This document shows positions 1 to 6,900 of a stretch of 11,308 bases of DNA, piece after piece (position 1 is the stretch's first letter; each line of letters opens with the position of its first letter). Position numbers and translations under genes: made by a program. This DNA is from CAZIQY01 sp964541605 (GTDB lineage Bacteria; Desulfobacterota; Syntrophia; Syntrophales; UBA2185). A model generated the notes under the pieces. That model saw only the letters and a list, made by a program, of their open reading frames with translations, was not told the DNA's origin and searched no databases. The stretch is taken from NCBI GenBank assembly GCA_964541605.1, contig CAZIQY010000085.1, positions 1-11,308 of the forward strand. Direction: 5' to 3'.

Positions 1-2
1 AC

Positions 3-89
3 TCCTTCGACATCATGGGCACCTTCCGGAATTCCATGACGGACCGGGAGATTTTTCTCATGGTGAGGAACTTGCAGCAAAAGGAATGA
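3..89 (+). CDS. C-terminal end of an unidentified protein (partial, 5' end outside window)
   Basis: An open frame enters from the left edge and ends at TGA 87-89, giving 28 residues that start SFDIMGTFRN and end VRNLQQKE. The best support is the strong intrinsic terminator 15 bp after the stop, as expected at the end of a transcription unit. It is the only apparent plus-strand gene in the window and is convergent with the lpxR-type gene. The tail is charged and probably helical, but I do not recognise the family and no function can be given. Confidence 0.6.
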   Translation, partial: SFDIMGTFRNSMTDREIFLMVRNLQQKE

Positions 90-104
90 GTCAATATCAA
101 CCCG

Positions 105-129
105 GGGGCGGCCATGCCGCCCCTTTTTT
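105..129 (+). terminator. Rho-independent terminator of the left-edge gene
   Basis: A perfect 8-bp GC-only stem (GGGGCGGC at 105-112 pairing with GCCGCCCC at 116-123) closes a 3-nt CAT loop and is followed directly by six T residues (124-129). It lies 15 bp after the stop of the left-edge partial gene. On the minus strand the sequence after the hairpin is not T-rich, so it should work mainly in the plus direction and not for the convergent lpxR-type gene. Confidence 0.93.
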
Positions 130-356
130 GCAACTCAATCAGTCAACCCAAGGCTTCGGCCATTTTTCCTTTAAGGCCTTATTTTTAATCTACACGCCCA
201 CGCTGAAAGCCTTCTCAGAAATACATCCTGATACTTTATCATGGACAGTAAATACCGCTGGACGATCTCTAAACACTTATCTCCAAAGAATATCTATTAT
301 TACCGCGCGTTACGATACGGGAGAGATTTTTTCAAAATTGCAGGTTTCAGCTTACG
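130..356. other. Convergent intergenic gap, no feature recognised
   Basis: This 227-bp AT-rich stretch lies between the plus-strand terminator and the 3' end of the lpxR-type gene. Neither strand shows an open frame with a credible ribosome binding site. No hairpin with a T-tract was found on the minus strand that could end lpxR transcription. A short GGC-TTCG-GCC hairpin (152-161) followed by ATTTTT has only three base pairs and is too weak to call. Confidence 0.5.
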
Positions 357-1412
357 TTAAAATGTGAACGAAATGGAAATGGCCCCAAAATTCTGGTCCT
401 CCCTCTGACTATCGTATTCCTTTGTCCGATGAACGTAGGAATATGTGATCTTGTAGCGGTAGATGATCATTCCGATGCCACCGATGATATCGGCGACAAA
501 CGGCTTCTTGCTGACGCTGTGGCTGTCTCGGAAGGTGTTCCCGTCGAGGAAAACGTTTCTGGCTACGGCGTTCCCGTCAACGGCAAAGAAGAAATGGATG
601 CCGAAACGCCGAAACGGCTGGAAGAAACGAGGGTCTGCATCATCCACAGGGGCACTGCTGTCCGATCCCGGCCGGATCAGGTACGTTCCAAAATCATTCG
701 GGATGTTCCAGCCGAGGCGCACTTGGCCACCCAGATTAGCGCCCGTATAAGCATTACCCACAGCGATTCCCATGTGCGGAATGCAGTCGAATCCGAACCC
801 CCTCGAACTTCTGGCTTGCAACGTTCTCCACTTGCGCTCAAAATAAATGTTCAGCACGGGTTCATCGTGGAGTTGATGTGACCACCCCCTTGGCTCGGCC
901 GAAGCTATCCACTTGTGGACCTCTTCCTGGCAGTCCTCCGCATAGGAATGGCGGCCAACAATACCCAGATCGAATTCAAGGGTATCCATCCGATACCGGT
1001 TTCTGCTATGGAGCCCCAGTCCCAGGTAGGTGATCCCGGCATAGGGCCGATCGTTTAAAATTACGTCGCCTCGCTCTTTGTCCTCCGGTGTGTATATGTT
1101 TTGACCCAAGGAAAACGAAATTGTGCGTACATCTCCAGAATCGTTGACGAACGGCATCCGTTCCATGAACCGGTACGCCCATGACGGCGCATGAACGATG
1201 TCCCGGTATTCTGAAAGATCTCGGGAGACCCATGAGATCTTCGTCCCATGGGTATAATAACGGTCGTTGTTGTCGAAGGCGAAAAGATCGTTTTCCAGAT
1301 AAAGGGTGATGGTGTCGGACTTCCGTGCTTCGTCGTCTCCGGCAAAGGATTGCCATGGATGGAAAAGAAAAATAAGGAGCAGAACAATTGCAGAGAACGA
1401 TTTGGGTTCCAT
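357..1412 (-). CDS. LpxR-family outer-membrane lipid A 3'-O-deacylase (DUF2219)
   Basis: The 351-residue product is a probable outer-membrane beta-barrel that removes the 3'-acyloxyacyl group from lipid A. A signal peptide is clear: a short charged start, a hydrophobic core at about residues 8-20, and likely cleavage after SFA at residue 24. LpxR hallmarks follow: TLYLENDLF with Asn41-Asp42, RYYTHGTKISW with Thr54, the NDRPYAGITYLG block at 120-130, and His166 in EEVHKW. By family knowledge these match the Asn/Asp/Thr-or-Ser/His active-site residues of Salmonella LpxR. The chain ends in aromatic F351 after alternating residues (AISISFTF), a typical barrel assembly signal. Length fits the family. 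In-frame TAA lies six bases upstream of ATG 1412, so no longer start exists. No good Shine-Dalgarno is visible. A TTGACA at 1443-1438 lacks a good -10. The family is confident; activity on this organism's lipid A is inferred. Confidence 0.9.
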   Translation of the reverse strand: MEPKSFSAIVLLLIFLFHPWQSFAGDDEARKSDTITLYLENDLFAFDNNDRYYTHGTKISWVSRDLSEYRDIVHAPSWAYRFMERMPFVNDSGDVRTISFSLGQNIYTPEDKERGDVILNDRPYAGITYLGLGLHSRNRYRMDTLEFDLGIVGRHSYAEDCQEEVHKWIASAEPRGWSHQLHDEPVLNIYFERKWRTLQARSSRGFGFDCIPHMGIAVGNAYTGANLGGQVRLGWNIPNDFGTYLIRPGSDSSAPVDDADPRFFQPFRRFGIHFFFAVDGNAVARNVFLDGNTFRDSHSVSKKPFVADIIGGIGMIIYRYKITYSYVHRTKEYDSQREDQNFGAISISFTF

Positions 1413-1645
1413 CTTGGGTTAACTTTTTAAATAGCTTTGTCAAGAGTAAAAAAAGAGTATCGAACATCCGCCATGCGAGCAAAAATCCACTGGACTGCCT
1501 TCCTTTTTGTCGTCCAAGCTGGCCTGGTCATTCAACTACAGAGTTCGCCAGGTGTTGCTGGAAGATTTGGGGGACCGGGGAAAGGAGGGTTTCTTAGAGC
1601 ACAACAAACTGTGAATGTCTTATTTTTTCCTGTTCTTTCTATGTT
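1413..1645. other. Gap between the UbiB-like and lpxR-type genes; promoter unresolved
   Basis: This 233-bp gap should carry the 3' end of the UbiB transcript and the lpxR-type promoter. On the minus strand a perfect TTGACA lies at 1443-1438, but the hexamers 15-18 nt downstream (TTAACC to ACCCAA) do not resemble TATAAT. The alternative -10 TATTTA has only a poor -35. A guanine-rich run lies on the plus strand at 1569-1589. No convincing terminator or small gene was found. Confidence 0.4.
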
Positions 1646-3322
1646 TCATAATCTCCCCGAGCGCAAAATGCCGACGAGCAGCCACAGGCCAAGGATGCTG
1701 GCCGCGAGGAAACCGACAAGGCCGAGAAAGGGATAGCCGAACAGCTTTGGCCCTGCTCCTGTTTGGAACACAAGTGATGAGCCGATGATGATGGCTGCAA
1801 TGATCACCGCAAAGCTCAGACGGTTGCTGGATCTATCCAGTTCGTCGATCAGGCGATCCAGTCCCCGATGTTCAAACCTGATTCCCAATTCGTCCTTCCT
1901 CAATTTTTCAAGGATTTCCCTTAAGGAGGTCGGCATTTTTTTTAAGAATGAGGCAGTCTCTCCGATCAGTTTGGAGACTTCTTTTAACTGCCTGGCTGGA
2001 TCCAACCTTCGCATCATGAGCTTCTGAACATAAGGTCTGGCATGTTCCATAATATTAAATTCAGGATGGAGCATAGTTCCGACTCCTTGATACATCACCA
2101 GCGCCCTTGCCATCATGACCATTTCCTGAGGAAACCGAAGACTGTGACGGCGGGCAAGATCCATCAGATCTTCGATAATTGCCGTGATGATTAATTGTCC
2201 CAAAGGAAGTTCATGGTAGCGTTCAAGAAAATTCGCCAGTTCTGCCCTGAAGACCCTTCGATTTATTGGTTCCGGCGCCATGCCTATATTCAGGAGAACA
2301 TTTACCAGCGTATCCGCATCCTTTTTCACGATAGCCGTCAACGCAATGCTCAGTTGGTGAACGATTTCTTCATCAAGCGTCCCTATCATGCCGAAGTCCA
2401 CGGGCGCGATAACGTTATTTTCAAGGACAAAGATATTTCCTGGATGGGGGTCGGCATGAAAGAAATGAAATTCAAAGACCTCCCTGAAGATAAAATTCGC
2501 TCCGTTAATCGCAATGGTCTTACGGTTTAGCCCGGCCGCCTGCAGTTGTTCCAGCTCGGATATCTTGATGCCCTGGATGTATTCCATGGTCAGTACTTTC
2601 GGCGCGGTCAAATCCCAATAAGCCTTGGGAATATAAATGGTCTCATCGTCGGCAAAGAATTTTCCGAACCTCTGTATATTTCGACCTTCTCTTATATAAT
2701 CCAACTCACGACGGATCATTCTGGCAAACTCATCTACAATCTGCACAGGCTCATAAGGTCTGCTTTCCGGCCAATGGCGCTCGCATAACGCCGCCAAGTC
2801 ACGCAGGATGCGGATGTCTGTCTCAATAATGTCGCCGATTCCAGGTCTCTGCACTTTGACAGCCACCTCATCGCCGGTCTTTGTCCTGGCACGGTGGACC
2901 TGAGCAAGGGAGGCGGCAGCCAAAGGCTCCTCCTCGAAATCGTCAAACACTTCCATTAGGGGACACCCGAACTGGAACTCGATTAACGCCTTGGCATCCT
3001 TGAAGGGAAACGGGGGGACATTGTCCTGAAGTTTGCTTAATTCCTTGACAAATTCGGCTGAAAGCACGTCCGGCCGGCTGCTTAAGACCTGGCCGAACTT
3101 AATAAAGGTAGGTCCAAGTTCCTCAAAGGCCAGACGCAAACGCTCCGGCGTCGTGAGATTTTTGAGAGCCTGTGTTTCTATTGTGAACACTCTCTGCCGC
3201 ATTGCATGATTGACCTTCATTCGCTGCAGGAGATCTCCAAATCCATACCGGACAAGAACCCTGACAATCAGGCCATAGCGCTTCAGTTCTTGATACGTTT
3301 CATGAACCTTAAAGATGGACAT
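1646..3322 (-). CDS. UbiB/ABC1 (AarF)-family atypical kinase-like membrane protein
   Basis: The 558-residue protein belongs to the UbiB/ABC1/ADCK family, whose members support isoprenoid quinone and lipid homeostasis through an atypical protein-kinase-like ATPase fold. Family signatures appear in order: the KxGQ motif in FIKFGQ (73-78), the alanine-rich loop AAAS (135-138) that replaces the usual glycine loop, the lysine in VAVKVQRPG (Lys156), ExD in RRELDY (Glu206, Asp208), the catalytic block HADPHPGN (289-296) and metal-binding DFG (309-311). Two hydrophobic segments at about 507-522 and 529-553 form the usual C-terminal membrane anchor. Length is normal. It starts 3 bp after the phasin-like gene, with GAGG about 12 nt upstream of ATG 3322, so the two are co-transcribed. 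No ubiquinone ring-modifying genes are in the window. In an anaerobe the role may be menaquinone or lipid related, which is inference. The symbol ubiB would overstate what is known. Confidence 0.95.
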   Translation of the reverse strand: MSIFKVHETYQELKRYGLIVRVLVRYGFGDLLQRMKVNHAMRQRVFTIETQALKNLTTPERLRLAFEELGPTFIKFGQVLSSRPDVLSAEFVKELSKLQDNVPPFPFKDAKALIEFQFGCPLMEVFDDFEEEPLAAASLAQVHRARTKTGDEVAVKVQRPGIGDIIETDIRILRDLAALCERHWPESRPYEPVQIVDEFARMIRRELDYIREGRNIQRFGKFFADDETIYIPKAYWDLTAPKVLTMEYIQGIKISELEQLQAAGLNRKTIAINGANFIFREVFEFHFFHADPHPGNIFVLENNVIAPVDFGMIGTLDEEIVHQLSIALTAIVKKDADTLVNVLLNIGMAPEPINRRVFRAELANFLERYHELPLGQLIITAIIEDLMDLARRHSLRFPQEMVMMARALVMYQGVGTMLHPEFNIMEHARPYVQKLMMRRLDPARQLKEVSKLIGETASFLKKMPTSLREILEKLRKDELGIRFEHRGLDRLIDELDRSSNRLSFAVIIAAIIIGSSLVFQTGAGPKLFGYPFLGLVGFLAASILGLWLLVGILRSGRL

Positions 3323-3325
3323 GGG

Positions 3326-3616
3326 TCAGGGTATCCTCTTTTCTATCTCCGCGAGCCTTTTTGAAATCGCCTCCAAATCCTTCTTCGAGGCCAAGCCGAC
3401 CTGGGTTATTGCATTTTGCACAATTTCGTTTATCTTCCCGGTCAGCTCTTCTTCCTTTTTTTCTGCTTCTCTCAGCAGCTTGTCCACCATTTTAAACCTT
3501 TCTTCCCTGCTCACCTCTCCCCGCTTGATGAGGTCATCAACAATCTCCTCCGCCTTTTCTTTCGTGAGACTGATCAAGCCGATCCCCAGCAACATTGCTT
3601 TTTTGATCCTATGCAT
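3326..3616 (-). CDS. Phasin-family-like coiled-coil protein
   Basis: This is a 96-residue, highly charged, mostly helical protein. A short hydrophobic stretch near the start (AMLLGIGLISL, residues 7-17) is followed by KEKAEEIVDDLIKRGEV and then long amphipathic helices up to the end (DLEAISKRLAEIEKRIP). This layout matches the small phasin / polyhydroxyalkanoate-synthesis-regulator-like group (COG3937 type). Those proteins often sit next to ABC1 kinases, and many hosts have no polyhydroxyalkanoate synthase nearby. The repeated hydrophobic heptad pattern predicts a coiled coil. A strong AAGGAG lies 7 nt before ATG 3616. The stop is 3 bp before the UbiB-like start, indicating an operon. Its real task may be binding a membrane or lipid surface, or serving UbiB as a partner; this is inference. 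Confidence 0.85.
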   Translation of the reverse strand: MHRIKKAMLLGIGLISLTKEKAEEIVDDLIKRGEVSREERFKMVDKLLREAEKKEEELTGKINEIVQNAITQVGLASKKDLEAISKRLAEIEKRIP

Positions 3617-3723
3617 TGTTTTTCTCCTTTCTAAGTGGCTTATCTGTTCTCCTGCTTTTCATCAGCCCTGCGCCGTGCTGGTTTTTGAGAAACTCTATTT
3701 CCGACGACATACTACTTACCCAG

Positions 3724-3855
3724 TTAGCTTATCCGGTCCCTGATGCTGGCAACAAGAACCTTGAGTTCTTCCAGTTCCAACCGCAACAGAAATTTCAGTT
3801 TAAGATCCGTCTTCAAAAGTTTCGTGATAATTTCCAGCAACTCTTCCTTGGTCAT
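3724..3855 (-). CDS. 43-residue helical small protein upstream of the phasin-like gene
   Basis: Reading the minus strand gives an ATG (3855) and a TAA (3726-3724) bounding 43 codons. The product starts MTKEELLEIITKLLK and ends LVASIRDRIS. AGGGAG lies 5 nt before the ATG, an excellent ribosome binding site. The protein is leucine- and lysine/glutamate-rich with an i/i+3/i+4 hydrophobic pattern, so it is probably one or two amphipathic helices, without signal peptide or membrane segment. The TKEEL/EL-EL-V pattern resembles the helical style of the phasin-like gene 107 bp downstream, and the two plus UbiB look like one transcription unit. I do not recognise a named family. A partner of the coiled-coil protein or of UbiB is a reasonable guess only. 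Confidence 0.7.
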   Translation of the reverse strand: MTKEELLEIITKLLKTDLKLKFLLRLELEELKVLVASIRDRIS

Positions 3856-3860
3856 CAGAT

Positions 3861-3866
3861 CTCCCT
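3861..3866 (-). promoter_or_regulatory. Shine-Dalgarno of the 43-residue small gene
   Basis: AGGGAG on the minus strand, 5 nt from ATG 3855. It is the main evidence that the very short frame 3724-3855 is translated. Confidence 0.7.
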
Positions 3867-3987
3867 GTATCGAACGATATTTTTTGTAAACAAAATTCCA
3901 CGACTACAAGCATAAATCTCGTCTCCCCCGTATCTGAGAAAGGTCAGGCACAACCGTTCAGAAAAACAAGCGGCTGATTGCTGCGGG

Positions 3988-6900
3988 TCAACCATGCACC
4001 TGTGAGCGTATATCAGACATTTCTCCGGCATTTTCTTTCGCCGCTGCAACCAGGAGATGGAGCCTATTCAGGAGATTGACCTCGCTGTGTCCGGCGTCCA
4101 TGTCAAGAAAAAGGAGATTTGCCTGGGGATAGCGTTGCTGCAGTCTCCGGGAAATCCCCTTTCCGGTAATGTGATTCGCAAGGCAGCCGAATGGCTGCAT
4201 GCAGACGATATGGTTAATGCCGCATTGAAGCATGGCGATCATTTCCGCCGTCAGGAGCCAACCTTCGCCGGCTTGGTTGACCAGGCTGACCGTTCGACTT
4301 GCTTTTTCCGCCAGTTTCCCGAGGCCGGTAGACTCTTGGTAATAGCGGAATGTTTTCATTGCCGTCTCCACGCGTTGGAGGAGATGGCGGACATAATGAT
4401 CCGCCAATGTACAAGCGACACGATCCTTCAAGGATCTTTTCAAAAAGGCCTTCTGATTAAATGCTTCGTTGGTGAAGAACTGCGTGAAAAAACTGAGCAG
4501 GGGCGGCACCCTGACCTCCAAGCCCTGTTCCAGAAGCCATTCCACAATGTGATTATTGGCAAAAGCATTGTACTTGACATATATCTCGCCCAATACCCCC
4601 ACGACAGGGATTATGGTATTGGTTGCCTCCAGGGAGTTGAACTCGGCGACGGCTCTCTTCAGAAGAATGAGAAGGGAATCAAAATCCGCCGGTTCCACAG
4701 CGATCCGTTCGAGATATTTTCGGTGAATGGCTTCGGCCTTTCCTTTGATGCTCTCTCGCGGAACCATTGCGTAGTACAGCCGCGCGAGGGCATCGGCAAA
4801 AATCAATTCCAGGGATAGTTTTTTAAGAAAGACCTTTTTGTCGATCGGAAGGTCGATTTGCAGATCGCCGCTGGTGATTGATAAGGACAATACCTCGACC
4901 TTTTCGTATCCGGCACATTGCAGGGCTTTTTCCATGAGGGGCAGGTAACTGGATGCCCGGCACTGGCCGAAAGTCTGGGGAAAAACAATGGTGGTCCGCT
5001 CGGGATCGTATTGCCCAGACCGGAAGGCCTTGATGATGTCGCCGATGATGATAACCGCGGGATAGCACAGATCGTTGTTCACATACCGGAGTCCCAATTC
5101 CACGGATCGCCTGTCCGGCGGCGCCAGAACTTCCGCGGGCAACCCGCAAGCCGCAAAGGCCGGGGCCACCAAAGGGGAATACATCGGCGAGATCCAGGGG
5201 ACGATGATTTTTTTCCGATCTCCTTTTCCGCGCAGAGGATATACTGGAAGCGGCGCTACGCAATCCCTGCCTCCGCGGTCTGTTTCCAGGAGAGAGCGCA
5301 GACGGATTTTCACGGCGCCAAGATTTGCCATCTCGTCGATCTTGATCAGCGTATAGGACCGGCTCTTCTTTTCCAAAATGCGTCTTGCTTCATCGGAGGA
5401 CAGGGCGTCCGGGCCGCATCCAAAAGAGGCCAGTTGGACCATGTACATGTTTTTCTTGTTCCCGATATATTCCGCCGCCGCAATGATGCGGTTGACATAG
5501 GCCCACTGGGTCAGAATCCCGTTTTGACGCAACGATTCCCAGACGTTCAGGGGAAGCGCGTCCTCCGTCAAGACATCGACGCCGTAACCGGCTAAAAGCT
5601 CTGGAATGCCGTGATTGATCAGGGGATCGGCATGGTACGGCCTGCCGGAAAGGACAACCATTCTCCGGGCTTCTTTTTCTGCCGCAGCAATGAGATTGCC
5701 TCCCATCTCAAGAACCCGCTTTCTGAAATTGCTCTGAGCCTTCAGCGCCTGTCTGACCGCGAGATTGGAGGACAGGCGTTTTACGCCGAACGGCGTTACA
5801 AAATGGAAAAGCTGTTTCTCCAGCAGAGCAGCGTCTTTAAAACTGACGGCGGGCGAATCCAGGGGAATCCCGTAGAGTTCTTCCGGGTTGGATGCGCTTC
5901 TGATCACATCCGGGTACCCGGTGACGACCGGGCAGTTGAAACTGTTGCATGAAGACGAATGTTCTTTTTGTTCATGTACGACATTGGGATAGAATATCCG
6001 ATCGACCTTCCGGTTGATGAGATCCATGATATGCCCGTGCGCCAGTTTGCCGGGGAAACAGATATTGTCGGACATGACGGCATGGACGCCCTGCTCGAAG
6101 AGTTCCGTCGTTGACGGGGATGACAGGACAACCCGAAAACCGCAGGCCGTGAGATAGGTACTCCAGAAGGGAAAGTTTTCATACATGTTGAGAATGCGGG
6201 GAATCCCGAAGGAAAGGATCGGCTTCCCTGCCGGTTCAAGAGGCCGGTCAAAGAGCAGTTTAACTTTGGCTGCCGCCAGATTGACTCCTCTCCTCCCGGT
6301 TCGAGGGCGGTTGCTGAAGCGGTGCTCGCATCGGTTTCCCGTAAAGTAACTGAGTCCGTTGGGAAAGCGAATCCGGACCATCCGGCATGTGTTTTCACAC
6401 CCCTTGCAGTTCAGGAGTTCCCTGTTTTCCGTCCCGGATTCCATAACGGGCTGAAATCCGACAAAACCCGACGGCCTGGTTTTTTCAGAGAGATAATTCT
6501 CCCGGGCTGTGATGGCCGCGCCGTATGCCCCCATGAACTCGGCGATATCGGGACGGACCACCTCTTTCCCTGTAAGCATTTCAAAGGCCCTCAAAACGGC
6601 GGGATTGCGAAAGGCGCCTCCCTGGGCGACAATGTGATTGCCGAGCAGTTGCACGTCCGTCAGCTTGAGGACCTTGTGGAGAGAATTCCTGACGACGGCA
6701 TAGGCCAGACCCGCTGAAATGTCGGAGATGGATGCACCCTCACGCTGCGCCTGTTTAACCCTGGAATTCATGAAGACAGTGCACCGGGTTCCCAGATCAA
6801 AGGGAGCTTCGCTTTGACAGCCAAGGCGAGCAAATTGAGCCACGTCGCAATTCAGGGAGCGGGCAAAGGTTTCGATGAAAGAGCCGCATCCGGACGAACA

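Noticed and set aside
152..166. GGC-TTCG-GCC hairpin followed by ATTTTT on the plus strand as a second terminator.
   Set aside because: Only three base pairs; the strong hairpin at 105-129 already explains termination.
1584..1589. Strong AAGGAGGG ribosome-binding-like string on the plus strand (1582-1589).
   Set aside because: No ATG, GTG or TTG start follows within a usable distance.
1437..1736. Plus-strand frame with a signal-peptide-like start (from MRAKIHWTAFLF) across the ubiB-lpxR gap.
   Set aside because: No ribosome binding site at the ATG and the second half is the antisense of the UbiB C-terminus with an arginine/proline-rich composition typical of shadow frames.
3609..3710. 33-residue minus-strand frame (MSSEIEFLKN...) between the 43-residue gene and the phasin-like gene, overlapping the latter's start.
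   Set aside because: No clear Shine-Dalgarno, low-complexity basic tail, and its end contains the phasin-like gene's own ribosome binding site; probably chance.
3856..3987. Possible terminator after the activase gene (GCAGC...GCCGC followed by TTGTTTTT on the minus strand).
   Set aside because: The stem is only 5 bp with an A-C mismatch in its middle; too weak to call. A matching promoter (TTGTTT / GATACA) would put its -10 against the Shine-Dalgarno, so that was rejected too.
3855..4049. 64-residue minus-strand frame overlapping the activase 3' end.
   Set aside because: It overlaps both the activase tail and the small gene's leader, has no ribosome binding site and an unremarkable composition.
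4057..4818. Long plus-strand frame of 253 residues and several others opposite the activase gene.
   Set aside because: They are antisense shadows of a clearly coding, motif-rich 1421-residue protein and show no family signature of their own.
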